NCBI GenBank assembly: GCA_023432225.1
Contig: JAEYUW010000047.1
Span: 145,623 to 209,622, forward strand
Origin: Verrucomicrobiota bacterium
GTDB lineage: Bacteria; Verrucomicrobiota; Verrucomicrobiia; Opitutales; Opitutaceae
Direction: 5' to 3'
DNA length: 64,000 nt
The position numbers and the translations under genes were made by a program. Below are positions 9,325-17,664 of the stretch, in pieces. The notes below the pieces were generated by a model, which had not been told where the DNA came from, did no database searches, and was given only the letters and a program-made list of their open reading frames with translations. The stretch's first letter is position 1. Each line of letters begins with the position of its first letter.

Positions 9325-9461
9325 GGATCGTTCGCCGAAAGTTTCGCCGGGTAGCGGAAGCCGGGAGGCTTTTGCGAGCGCACCGCGGCGAAATTCTTAC
9401 GAATTCCGCTACGACGTGCGCACATTGCGGTCATCACGTGCGCTGCACGTCGCCGGTGTGA
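9321..9461 (+). CDS. Short repeat-derived ORF coupled to the preceding gene
   Basis: A 46-residue frame whose ATG overlaps the preceding stop (ATGA). Residues 11-31 are encoded by the REP pair at 9351-9412 and read VAEAGRLLRA...GEILTNSAT, the same peptide the related repeat encodes at the start of the genes at 17661 and 47819. It ends inside a perfect hairpin at 9451-9470. It has a CAHCGHH cluster but no signal core. It may be an untranslated leftover, a leader whose translation matters for the next gene (start 9506), or the detached 5' end of that gene. Whether it is a real protein is doubtful. Confidence 0.3.
   Translation: MRIVRRKFRRVAEAGRLLRAHRGEILTNSATTCAHCGHHVRCTSPV
9351..9412. repeat. 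REP pair, GTAGCGGAA family
   Basis: GTAGCGGAAGCC at the left end and GAATTCCGCTAC at the right end form the usual imperfect inverted pair. It lies entirely inside the 46-codon ORF starting at 9321. Confidence 0.85.
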
Positions 9462-9470
9462 ACACCGGCG
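9451..9470. repeat. Perfect hairpin before the 9506 gene
   Basis: CGCCGGTGT-GA-ACACCGGCG is a perfect inverted repeat 35 bases upstream of the ATG at 9506. No T-tract follows, so it is not a standard terminator. It could modulate translation of the downstream hydrolase or protect RNA. Confidence 0.65.
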
Positions 9471-9505
9471 AGAACCTTGGATCTCACTGCCTTACCCTTT
9501 CCCCA

Positions 9506-11119
9506 ATGAAACCGATCCGTTCGCTAGTCATCGCTTTTGCCGTCCTGCTGGTCGGCGCGCTGTCGTCGTTCGCGGCGACGCCTGCCGCCGTCGAGAAGTG
9601 GGGTGTGTTCGAACTCGAGCTCAAAGGCCCGATTGACGGCAATCCGTTTGTCGATGTCCGCTTCAGCGCGGTGCTCACCAACGGCGCGACGACGCTCGAG
9701 GTGCCCGGCTTCTACGATGGCGACGGCGTCTACAAGATCCGCTTCATGCCGAGTGCGGTCGGCGAGTGGCGTTACGAGACGAAGAGCAACCGTTGGCCGC
9801 TGACGGGGAAACTCGGCGCCTTCGTTGCCGCGGCGCCGTCGAAGGGCAACCACGGGCCGGTGCGCGTGGCGAACACGTTCCACTTTGCCTACGCCGACGG
9901 CACGCCGTTCAAGCAAATCGGCACCACGATCTACAACTGGACGGACACGCCCGACGCCGTGCAGGAGGAGACGCTGCGCACGCTGGCCGCCGCGCCGTTC
10001 AACAAGGTTCGCATGCTGCTCACGCCGCAGCCGACGCCCTACCAAAAATCGTTCGCGCCGCCGCGCTGGCCGTTCGTGGGCACGCCGCCGCACAACTGGG
10101 ATTTCACGCGCTTCAATCCGGATTATTTCCGTCACGTCGAGAAGCGCATCGCGCAGCTGCGCGATCTTGGCGTCGAGGCGGACGTGATTCTGTTCAATCC
10201 TTACGGCAAGTTCGGCTTCGAGACGATGGATGCGGCGGCGGACGAGCGTTTCGTGCGCTACGTGGTCGCGCGGCTCGGCGCCTATCGCAACATCTGGTGG
10301 TCGCTCGCCAACGAATACGATTTCCTCCGCACGAAGACCGAGGACGACTGGGACCGCATCGGCGAGCTGGTGCAGGCCTGTGATCCCTTCGGTCACCTGC
10401 GCTCGATCCACAACGGCTCGTTACTCTACGACAATCGCAAGGCTTGGGTCACGCACGCGTCGATCCAGAACGGCGCAGCGGTCGAGGAGCCCGGTCGCGC
10501 GGAGATGTATCGCGGCGTGTGGCGCAAGCCGGTGGTTTACGACGAAGTCAAATACGAGGGCCGCAGCCCGTATCGCTGGGGCGATCTCAGCGGCGAGGAG
10601 ATGGTGCACCGCTTCTGGTGCGGCACGGTCGCCGGCACCTATGTCGGTCACGGCGACTACTTCCTCGAAAACGAGGACACCTGGACGTCCTTCGGCGGCA
10701 CGTTGAAGGGCCAGAGCGCGCCGCGGCTGGCGTTCCTGCGCCAGATTCTCGAAGACGGTCCGCCACAGGGACTCGATCCGATCGACAAGTGGCAGGACCC
10801 GAACACCGGCGGCGTGCATGCGACCTATTACCTGACGTATTTCGGCCGCGCGCAGCCGACGGAGTGGGCGTTCAAACTCTACAAGAACGGCGTCGAGGAC
10901 GGCCAACGCTACGTCGTCGACGTGATCGACACGTGGGCCATGACGATCACGCCCGTCGAGGGCGAGTTCGTGACCAAGAAACTCGACGGCTACCACTTCG
11001 CTGACGCGCAGGGCCGCACGGTGAAATTGCCCGGCAAACCCGGCATGGCGGTGCGCGTGCGCCGCGTCGGTGCGGACGGCCAGCCGGTGAAACTCGAACT
11101 GCAACTTGAAGGAACATGA
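9506..11119 (+). CDS. Secreted DUF5060/DUF4038-type glycoside hydrolase
   Basis: A 537-residue exported TIM-barrel hydrolase. Signal peptide MKPIRSLVIAFAVLLVGALSSFA. Seen: an N-terminal beta-sandwich of DUF5060 type (WGVFELELKGP, about 28-105; GDGVYKIRFMPSAVGEW), then a DUF4038-like barrel (PFKQIGTTIYNWTDTP through NIWWSLANEYDF, acid-base candidate Glu in ANEY; nucleophile candidate Glu in VVYDEVKYEG), then a C-terminal beta domain like DUF5605 (VIDTWAMTITPVEGEF). Family knowledge: DUF4038 proteins include GH140 apiosidases acting on rhamnogalacturonan II, a suggestive link to the apiose-type catabolic genes at 42862-47804. I cannot tell GH140 from its relatives by eye. The start at 9506 is preceded by CCCCA and no Shine-Dalgarno. 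Confidence 0.8.
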   Translation: MKPIRSLVIAFAVLLVGALSSFAATPAAVEKWGVFELELKGPIDGNPFVDVRFSAVLTNGATTLEVPGFYDGDGVYKIRFMPSAVGEWRYETKSNRWPLTGKLGAFVAAAPSKGNHGPVRVANTFHFAYADGTPFKQIGTTIYNWTDTPDAVQEETLRTLAAAPFNKVRMLLTPQPTPYQKSFAPPRWPFVGTPPHNWDFTRFNPDYFRHVEKRIAQLRDLGVEADVILFNPYGKFGFETMDAAADERFVRYVVARLGAYRNIWWSLANEYDFLRTKTEDDWDRIGELVQACDPFGHLRSIHNGSLLYDNRKAWVTHASIQNGAAVEEPGRAEMYRGVWRKPVVYDEVKYEGRSPYRWGDLSGEEMVHRFWCGTVAGTYVGHGDYFLENEDTWTSFGGTLKGQSAPRLAFLRQILEDGPPQGLDPIDKWQDPNTGGVHATYYLTYFGRAQPTEWAFKLYKNGVEDGQRYVVDVIDTWAMTITPVEGEFVTKKLDGYHFADAQGRTVKLPGKPGMAVRVRRVGADGQPVKLELQLEGT

Positions 11120-12192
11120 GCCGGAAAACGATCACACACTTCATGGACTCGACTGCCAGGTGGTGGAGCGCGTTGACCTCAACGCGCTCGGGTTCGGAGC
11201 GTCTTGGGGTCAAGCCGCTCCACTTGGCGCTCTGCGTGTTCGCGTTGCTGGTGAGCCCGTTTTCATCACGCGCGGACGATGCTGAACCATTGCCCGAGAC
11301 CTGTTACCTCTTTGCGTATTTCTATCACGACAAGGAGACGGAAGGCTTCCGGCTGGCGTGGAGCAGAGACGGCTACGCGTTCGAGATGCTCAACGGCGGC
11401 AAGGCACTCCTCACGCCGACCGCCGGTGCCGGCGAAAAGAAACTCATGCGCGATCCGTGCCTGTATCGCGGACCCGACGGCACGTGGCACCTCGTGTGGA
11501 CGACCGGCTGGACGGGACGCGACATCGGCTACGCCTCGTCGAAGGATCTTGTGCACTGGTCCGAGCAGAAAACGCTGCCGGTGATGGCGCACGAGCCGCA
11601 GGCGCAGAACTGCTGGGCGCCGGAGATCGTGTGGGATGACGCGCGACAGCGTTACCTGATCTTCTGGTCGACGACGATCCTCGGAAAATTTCCCGCGACG
11701 GAGATGTCCAACAAGCGCCCCGAGCGCAACCATCGCATCTACGCGACCACGACGACGGACTTCGTGAAATTCGAACCGACGCGCCTGCTCTACGACGGCG
11801 GCTACAACGTCATCGATGCAAACCTGCTCCGCGACGACGATGGCCGCTGGCTGATGTTCGTGAAGAACGAGACCGTGCAGCCGAAGACGGAAAAGAACAT
11901 CCGGATGATTCGCGGCAAGAGCGCCGAGGGGCCGTGGAGCGAGACGTCGCCCGCGCTGACCGGCAATTACTGGGCCGAGGGCCCGAGCGCGATCAAGGTG
12001 GGCGGCGAGTATCGCGTCTACTTCGACAAGCACATGCTCGACGCCATCGGGATGGTGCGTTCGCGGGATCTCCAGCACTGGGAGGACGTGAGCGACAAGA
12101 TCAAGATGCCCGCGCACGCGCGCCACGGCTGCATCGTCGCGGTGCCGCGAGCCGTCGTGGAATCGCTGCTCGCGCTCGACCTATCCCGATGA
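11116..12192 (+). CDS. Secreted GH43-like five-bladed propeller glycosidase
   Basis: A 358-residue exported enzyme. The expected GH43 acidic triad is visible in order: Asp in LMRDPCLYRGPDG, Asp in NVIDANLLRDDDG, Glu in YWAEGPSAIK; NCWAPEIVWDD is also typical. GH43 members are mostly arabinofuranosidases or xylosidases. The start overlaps the preceding stop (ATGA), but residues 16-37 are encoded by a palindromic repeat (11163-11223), ahead of the hydrophobic signal core HLALCVFALLVSPFSSRA. An in-frame TTG at 11224, immediately after the repeat, is an alternative start that would give a conventional short signal peptide lacking basic residues. Likely releases arabinose for AraB/AraA. Confidence 0.82.
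   Translation: MSRKTITHFMDSTARWWSALTSTRSGSERLGVKPLHLALCVFALLVSPFSSRADDAEPLPETCYLFAYFYHDKETEGFRLAWSRDGYAFEMLNGGKALLTPTAGAGEKKLMRDPCLYRGPDGTWHLVWTTGWTGRDIGYASSKDLVHWSEQKTLPVMAHEPQAQNCWAPEIVWDDARQRYLIFWSTTILGKFPATEMSNKRPERNHRIYATTTTDFVKFEPTRLLYDGGYNVIDANLLRDDDGRWLMFVKNETVQPKTEKNIRMIRGKSAEGPWSETSPALTGNYWAEGPSAIKVGGEYRVYFDKHMLDAIGMVRSRDLQHWEDVSDKIKMPAHARHGCIVAVPRAVVESLLALDLSR
11163..11223. repeat. Palindromic pair, GTGGAGCG family, inside a gene start
   Basis: Left hairpin GAGCGCGTTGA-CC-TCAACGCGCTC; the right half ends GCCGCTCCAC. Related to the elements at 12242 and 14877. It is read in frame as WSALTSTRSGSERLGVKPLH within the GH43 N-terminus. Confidence 0.85.
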
Positions 12193-12241
12193 CCGTGCAA
12201 TCCGAACGCCGAGTTTTGGCGTGTCCACTTGTTGACCACAG

Positions 12242-12296
12242 GTGGAGCGGATTGACCCCAATCCGCTCCGAACGCGTTGAGGTCAACGCGTTCCAC
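12242..12296. repeat. Palindromic pair, GTGGAGCG family, intergenic
   Basis: Two hairpins: GAGCGGATTG-ACC-CCAATCCGCTC and ACGCGTTGA-GG-TCAACGCGTT, bounded by GTGG and CCAC. It fills most of the gap between the GH43 and symporter genes. Confidence 0.87.
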
Positions 12297-12319
12297 CTCC
12301 TTGTTTCCCATCGCTCCGC

Positions 12320-13798
12320 ATGACGCGCTCGCTCGCCTTCGCTGACCTCGCCGTCCTGCTGGTCTACCTCGTCGGCGTGACGGGCTTTGGCTGCTGGTTC
12401 TACTGGCGCAACCGCGACAGCGAGCACTACATGTCCGGCGGACGTTCGTTGCCCGGCTGGGCGGTGGGGCTGTCGATCTTCGGCTCCTACGTCAGCAGCA
12501 TCAGCTTCCTGGCCAATCCCGGTAAATCCTACGCGGGCGACTGGAACGCGTTTGTCTTCGCGCTGACGCTGCCGCTGGCGGCGTGGGTGGCAGTGAAATG
12601 GTTCGTGCCGTTCTTTCGCGCGACGGGAGAGATTTCCGCGTATCACCATCTCGAGCGTCGCTTCGGTGGTTGGGCGCGCACTTACGCGGTGTTGTGTTAT
12701 CTGCTGACGCAGGTCGCGCGGCTCGGCACGATCATCTACCTGCTCGCGCTCGCGCTGGTGCCGCTCACGGGTTGGGACATCAAGACGATCATCGTCGTCG
12801 CGGGCGCCGCGATCATCGTTTATCCGCTGCTCGGCGGCACCGAGGCGGTGATTTGGACGGGCGTCGTGCAGGCGATCGTGTTGGTCGGTGGCGCACTCGC
12901 TTGCGTCGCGACGCTGCTCTGGAAAATGCCCGGCGGTGCGACCGAGTTGTTCGCGATCGCGGCGCAGCACGACAAGTTCAGCCTCGGCTCGCTCGGCAGC
13001 AGTTTGGCCGCGCCGACGTTTTGGGTCGTGCTCGTTTACGGCGTGGTGATCAACCTGCAGAATTTCGGCATCGATCAGAGCTACGTGCAGCGCTACGTGA
13101 CCGCGAAATCCGACGCCGCGGCGGCGCGCAGCGTGTGGCTCGGTGCGCTCCTCTACCTGCCGGTCGGCGCGGCGTTCTTTTTCATCGGAACGGCGCTGTT
13201 CGCCTTCTACGCGCAACAGCCCGGCGCGTTGCCGCCCGGCACGCCGGCCGACGCCGTGTTTCCGCATTTCATCAGCACCGCGCTGCCCGCCGGACTCGCG
13301 GGACTCGTCGTGGCTGGACTGTGCGCGGCGGCGATGGACTCGAACCTGAACTGCATGTCGACGCTCTTCCTCAACGACCTTTATCGCCGCTACGTGCGTC
13401 CGCAGGCGACGGAGCGTGAGTCGATGGCGGTGCTCTACGGCTCGACGCTGCTGTTCGGTGGCATCTGCGTCGGCGCGGCGCTGGCGATGATTCGCATCAA
13501 GAGCGCGCTCGACGTGTGGTGGGAGCTCGCGGGCATTTTCGGCGGCGGCATGCTCGGGCTGTTCCTGCTCGGTCGGCTCGTGCGCCGGGCGGATGGTCGC
13601 GCCGGGCTGATCGGCGTCAGCGTGGGCGTCCTCGTGATTCTCTGGATGACACTGTCGCCGAAACTCGCGTGGTTTCCCGCGGCGTGGCGCAGCCCGTTCC
13701 ACGGTTTTCTCGTGATCGTGTTCGGCACGCTCGCGATCCTCGTGAGCGGTGCCGTCGCCGCTTGGTTTCTGCCGTCGCGCAATAAAATCCATTCCTGA
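12320..13798 (+). CDS. Sodium:solute symporter (SSS family)
   Basis: A 492-residue inner-membrane carrier with about 13 hydrophobic segments. Typical features: YFxSGGR-like start (HYMSGGRSLPGWAVGLSIFGSYVSS), then SAYHHLERRFG and GGTEAVIWTGVVQAIVL. The conserved late-helix motif AAMDSNLNCMSTLFLNDLYRRYV follows. Family members import sugars, sialic acid or organic solutes with sodium. It lies between a GH43 and a sialidase-like enzyme in a catabolic operon, so it probably imports a mono- or oligosaccharide released by them. Which sugar cannot be told from sequence. Confidence 0.92.
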   Translation: MTRSLAFADLAVLLVYLVGVTGFGCWFYWRNRDSEHYMSGGRSLPGWAVGLSIFGSYVSSISFLANPGKSYAGDWNAFVFALTLPLAAWVAVKWFVPFFRATGEISAYHHLERRFGGWARTYAVLCYLLTQVARLGTIIYLLALALVPLTGWDIKTIIVVAGAAIIVYPLLGGTEAVIWTGVVQAIVLVGGALACVATLLWKMPGGATELFAIAAQHDKFSLGSLGSSLAAPTFWVVLVYGVVINLQNFGIDQSYVQRYVTAKSDAAAARSVWLGALLYLPVGAAFFFIGTALFAFYAQQPGALPPGTPADAVFPHFISTALPAGLAGLVVAGLCAAAMDSNLNCMSTLFLNDLYRRYVRPQATERESMAVLYGSTLLFGGICVGAALAMIRIKSALDVWWELAGIFGGGMLGLFLLGRLVRRADGRAGLIGVSVGVLVILWMTLSPKLAWFPAAWRSPFHGFLVIVFGTLAILVSGAVAAWFLPSRNKIHS

Positions 13799-13801
13799 TT
13801 T

Positions 13802-14851
13802 ATGAAACTGCTCCCGATTCTCGCTCTGCTTCTCGGCGCCAGCACCGCTGCGTTGGCCGCGCCTTCGCCGGCAGTGATCTCCGCCGAGTTCATCAATCCC
13901 GATGCGCCCTACAAGGAGTGCCACGCCTCGACCATTGTCGAGACGACCGGCGGCGGACTCGTCGCGGCGTGGTTCGGCGGCACCAAGGAGCGCAACCCCG
14001 ACGTCGGCATCTGGGTTGCGCGTCACGAAGGCGGCAAATGGCTGCCGGCCGTCGAGGTCGCGAACGGTGTGCAGGCCGACGGCTCGCCACGCCAGCCGAC
14101 GTGGAATCCTGTCTTGTTCCAAGCGCCGGGCGGCCCGCTCGTGTTGTTCTACAAGGTCGGTCCGAGTCCGCGCGACTGGTGGGGCATGGTGATGGAGTCG
14201 ACGGACGGCGGCAAAAGCTGGAGCACGCCGCGCCGTTTGCCCGACGGCATTCTTGGTCCGATCAAGAACAAGCCGGTGGTGCTCGCGGACGGCGCGTGGA
14301 TTTCGCCGTCGAGCACCGAGGGCAACAAGGATGGCTGGCTGACGCATTTCGAGCTCTCGCGCGACCAGGGCAAAACGTGGGAGCGCACGGCGGCCGTGCC
14401 GCAAGGCCCGAAGATCGATTCGATCCAGGGCAGCATCCTGTTTCATCGCGACGGTCGCCTGCAGACGGTCGGACGCACGAAGCAGGGCGTCGTTTTCCAG
14501 ACGTGGTCGAAGGACAACGGCAAAACGTGGTCGCCGCTCACCGCGACGGACCTGCCGAATCCGGCCTCCGGCACCGATGCCGTGACGCTCGCCGACGGAC
14601 GCCAGTTGATCGTCTACAACCACAACGGACATCGTGCCGAAGAGGCGAAGGGCGATCGCTGGCCGCTCAACGTCGCAGTCTCTTCCGACGGGTTGAAGTG
14701 GCAGATGGTGCTCACGCTCGAGACCGAGCCGAACAAAGCCGGCTACGCTTACCCGGCGGTGATTCAGGCGCGCGACGGGCTCGTCCACATCACCTACACT
14801 TGGAATCGTGAGCGCATCAAACACGTGGTGATCGATCCGAAGCGGCTATGA
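13802..14851 (+). CDS. Secreted sialidase-like six-bladed propeller enzyme
   Basis: A 349-residue exported protein. Signal peptide MKLLPILALLLGASTAALA. Three Asp-box repeats are visible: STDGGKSW (133-140), SRDQGKTW (186-193) and SKDNGKTW (236-243), the hallmark of the BNR/sialidase fold. Starts three bases after the symporter stop and overlaps the rhamnosidase start by ATGA. Family knowledge: this fold includes GH33 sialidases and also enzymes that remove the related ulosonic acid DHA from rhamnogalacturonan II, as well as non-sialic acid hydrolases. No sialic acid catabolic genes are present, so a plant ulosonic-acid or other substrate is more likely here. I did not confirm the arginine triad. 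Confidence 0.8.
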   Translation: MKLLPILALLLGASTAALAAPSPAVISAEFINPDAPYKECHASTIVETTGGGLVAAWFGGTKERNPDVGIWVARHEGGKWLPAVEVANGVQADGSPRQPTWNPVLFQAPGGPLVLFYKVGPSPRDWWGMVMESTDGGKSWSTPRRLPDGILGPIKNKPVVLADGAWISPSSTEGNKDGWLTHFELSRDQGKTWERTAAVPQGPKIDSIQGSILFHRDGRLQTVGRTKQGVVFQTWSKDNGKTWSPLTATDLPNPASGTDAVTLADGRQLIVYNHNGHRAEEAKGDRWPLNVAVSSDGLKWQMVLTLETEPNKAGYAYPAVIQARDGLVHITYTWNRERIKHVVIDPKRL

Positions 14852-17664
14852 AAACGGTGATCCGTTCGTGTCTGGGGTGGAGCGGCTTGACCTCAAGACG
14901 CTCCGGGCCGAAGCGCGTTGGGGTCAACGCGCTCCACCTCGTCTTGCTTACGCTCAGCCTTGCGGTGACCGTCGCCTCCGCCGCGATGCGTCCGGTGAAT
15001 CTGAAATGCGAGCACGCGGCCGAACCGCTCGGCGTCGATGTGCCGCAGCCGGCTTTGTTCTGGCAAGTGACCGACGAGCGGACCGGTGCGCGCCAGACCG
15101 CTTATCACGTGCTCGTGGCCTCGACGCCCGAGCTGCTCGCGGCGGACCGCGGTGACTTGTGGGACAGCGGGCGCGTCGCGAGCGACGCCACGACGTTCAT
15201 CGCCTACGCCGGATCGCCGCTGCGCGATTCGCAGCGCGTGTTTTGGAAAGTGCGCGTATGGGACGCGGACGGCGTCGCGAGCGCGTGGAGCGCGCCGGCG
15301 ACGTGGACGATGGGCCTCGCGCCGGAAGCCTGGCGCGGTAAATGGATCATGGCGCCCGGCGAGCGACTGGAGAACACGCTCGCGCGCGCCGAATTTTCCG
15401 TGAAGCCGGGCTTGCGACGCGCGGTCGCTCACGTGAGCGGCCTCGGGCAATACGAATTGTTTTTCAACGGACGCAAAGCCGGCGACGACGTGCTCGCGCC
15501 GGGCTGGACCGATTATCGCGACACCGTGCTCTACGACACGCGCGACGTTACGGCGCTGCTGCGCGAAGGGCGCAACGCGGTGGGTTTCTCGCTCGGCAAC
15601 GGCATGCTGCACGTGGAGCGCATCACGGGAAAACGCTTCGCGAAGTTTGTCGCCTCCTACGGGCCGCAGCGGGCGATTCTGCACCTGCGCCTTGAGTATG
15701 CCGACGGCACGAGCGAGATCATCGGCACCGACGAGACGTGGAAGACAGCGGCGAGCCCCATCACGTTTTCGAGCATCTTTGGCGGAGAGGACTACGACGC
15801 GCGGCGTGAGCCGCGGGGTTGGAAAGAGCCGGGCTTCGACGCGACGGCGTGGAAGTCCGCAGTGCCTGCGCCGGCAGATCTCGGTCCACTGCGCGGTTTC
15901 ACGCACGCGGCGGAGCCGGTGATGCCGATCGAAACGCGCGCGCCAGTCAGTGTGCGCGATCTCGCGCCCGGCGTGCAGTTGGTGGATTTCGGGCAAAACG
16001 TTTCGTTCATGCCGCGCATCCGCGTGAGCGGTCCGGCCGGCTCCACGGTGCGGCTTATTGGCGGCGAAGTCGTGAAGGAAGACGGCACGATCAACTGCGA
16101 TACGATGGGCGGCGCGCACCGCGGCAGCGCGTGGTGGAGCTACACAAAAGCCACCGATGGCGAGGAGACGTGGTTCCCGCAGTTCTACTACCTCGGTTCG
16201 CGCTACCTCTACGTGGAATTGCTGCCGGCCAACGAGCGCCTGTTGCGCGACGGCACGCGCGAGACGATCGCGGGCGTCGCGGCGGGGCCGCGCGCGAAGC
16301 TGGAGCAGGTCGAAATGGTTATCGTGCATTCGGCGGCGAAGCGCGTCGGGCATTTTGCCGCTTCCGATCCGCGCCTCGGTCAGATTCGCGATCTGATCGT
16401 GTGGGCGCAGCGCTCGAACATGGTTTCGATCTTCACCGATTGTCCGCACCGCGAGAAACTGGGCTGGCTCGAACAGCTGCATCTCAATGGTCCCGCGCTG
16501 CGCTACGAGTGGGATTTGGCGCGGCTGATGGCAAAGGCGAGCGATGACATGGCGGATGCGCAGTTGCCTGACGGACTCGTGCCGAACGTCGCGCCCGAAT
16601 ACGTCCAGTTCGAAGGCTCGTTCCGTAACACGGCAGAGTGGGGCGCCTCGTTCATCGTCGTGCCGTGGCAGCAGTATCTGTTCACCGGCGACACGCGTTT
16701 GTTGCGCACGCGCTACGGGGCGATGAAGCGCTACTTTGCGTTCCTCGAAAAGGAGGCCGCAGGTGGCGTGCTGAAGGCCGGCCTCGGCGATTGGTATGAT
16801 GTCCTGATTGGTGCGGGGAAGCGCCCGAATCTCACTCCCGGCACGATCACGGCCACGGCGCATTACTATCTCGATGCGCGCGTGCTCGCCGAGACGGCGC
16901 GCGTGCTCGGCCACACCGATGAAGCGGCGGAGTTTGACCGCAAGGCCGGCGCGATCGCAGACGCGTTTCGTCGGGAGTTCCGAAAAATGGACACGAAAGA
17001 ACTCTACGGTTCTGGGTCCGACAGTTCCCTCGCGCTCCCGCTGGCGCTGGATCTCGTGGCGGCGGAGGATCGCGCGACGGTCTTTGCCGCGTTGGTGAAA
17101 GCGATCGAGGCGCGTGGTTACTCGACGTCGGGCGCGGTGGGGTATCGTTACCTGCTACAAGCGCTCACGGCGGGCGGCCGGCCGGATTTGATTCTGAAGA
17201 CGGCGCTGAACGAGAGCGTGCCGGGCTACGCGTATCAACTGAAGCAAGGGGCGACGGCGCTGGCGGAGTCATGGCCGGCGTTGCTCGGCGCGTCGCAGAA
17301 TCATTTCTTCCTCGGGCAGATTCTCGAATGGTTCCACGCGCACCTGGCTGGGCTTGCGCCCGACCCGCGCGCGCCGGGATTCAAGCGCATGATGGTGCGG
17401 CCCGAGTTGGTGGACGGGATCACGTGGGCGGAATCGAGCCACGAGTCTTTGCACGGTCGCCATGCCGTGCGTTGGGAGCGCGATGGGGCGAAGTTCACGC
17501 TGAAAATCACGGTGCCGGCCAATACGAGCGCACGGGTGCTCGTGCCGGGGCGCGATGCGAGTTGCGTGCAAGGGGCGAAGTCGGCCGGACAAACGGCCGA
17601 GCGCGACGCGCGCACGATTTTCGAAGCGCCCGCGGGAAGCTACGAGTTTCGGAGCACGCTATGA
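14848..17664 (+). CDS. Secreted GH78 alpha-L-rhamnosidase
   Basis: A 938-residue exported rhamnosidase. Domain order: N-terminal fibronectin-like region (PVNLKCEHAAEPLGVDVPQPALFWQV, about 48-155), Bac_rhamnosid_N-type sandwich (about 190-350: LGQYELFFNGRKAG, EDYDARRE), an (alpha/alpha)6 catalytic barrel with TDCPHREKLGWLEQ, and a C-terminal beta-sandwich ending in GSYEFRSTL. In the barrel motif the usual CPQRDERLGWxGD reads CPHREKLGWLEQ, so a canonical acidic residue is replaced; substrate range may differ from the second GH78 at 51468. Residues 11-31 come from an in-frame palindromic repeat, followed by the signal core LVLLTLSLAVTVASA. An in-frame TTG in that core is a weaker alternative start. 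Confidence 0.9.
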   Translation: MKTVIRSCLGWSGLTSRRSGPKRVGVNALHLVLLTLSLAVTVASAAMRPVNLKCEHAAEPLGVDVPQPALFWQVTDERTGARQTAYHVLVASTPELLAADRGDLWDSGRVASDATTFIAYAGSPLRDSQRVFWKVRVWDADGVASAWSAPATWTMGLAPEAWRGKWIMAPGERLENTLARAEFSVKPGLRRAVAHVSGLGQYELFFNGRKAGDDVLAPGWTDYRDTVLYDTRDVTALLREGRNAVGFSLGNGMLHVERITGKRFAKFVASYGPQRAILHLRLEYADGTSEIIGTDETWKTAASPITFSSIFGGEDYDARREPRGWKEPGFDATAWKSAVPAPADLGPLRGFTHAAEPVMPIETRAPVSVRDLAPGVQLVDFGQNVSFMPRIRVSGPAGSTVRLIGGEVVKEDGTINCDTMGGAHRGSAWWSYTKATDGEETWFPQFYYLGSRYLYVELLPANERLLRDGTRETIAGVAAGPRAKLEQVEMVIVHSAAKRVGHFAASDPRLGQIRDLIVWAQRSNMVSIFTDCPHREKLGWLEQLHLNGPALRYEWDLARLMAKASDDMADAQLPDGLVPNVAPEYVQFEGSFRNTAEWGASFIVVPWQQYLFTGDTRLLRTRYGAMKRYFAFLEKEAAGGVLKAGLGDWYDVLIGAGKRPNLTPGTITATAHYYLDARVLAETARVLGHTDEAAEFDRKAGAIADAFRREFRKMDTKELYGSGSDSSLALPLALDLVAAEDRATVFAALVKAIEARGYSTSGAVGYRYLLQALTAGGRPDLILKTALNESVPGYAYQLKQGATALAESWPALLGASQNHFFLGQILEWFHAHLAGLAPDPRAPGFKRMMVRPELVDGITWAESSHESLHGRHAVRWERDGAKFTLKITVPANTSARVLVPGRDASCVQGAKSAGQTAERDARTIFEAPAGSYEFRSTL
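14877..14937. repeat. Palindromic pair, GTGGAGCG family, inside a gene start
   Basis: Bounded by GTGGAGCGGCTTGA and GTCAACGCGCTCCAC. It is read in frame at residues 11-30 of the GH78 N-terminus, in the same frame and relative position as the element in the GH43 gene at 11163. Confidence 0.85.

Noticed and set aside
12101..14824. A 907-codon open frame on the minus strand
   Set aside because: It lies antisense to three well-supported genes (symporter, sialidase-like, part of GH43). The protein is rich in Arg, His and Asp without any motif, as expected for an antisense frame in high-GC DNA.
136..14851. Sialic acid catabolism (DapA-like protein as NanA, sialidase-like gene, SSS carrier)
   Set aside because: No nanE, nanK or nagA/nagB homologue is present, and the aldolase gene is in an operon with acid-sugar enzymes. 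A plant ulosonic acid fits better.
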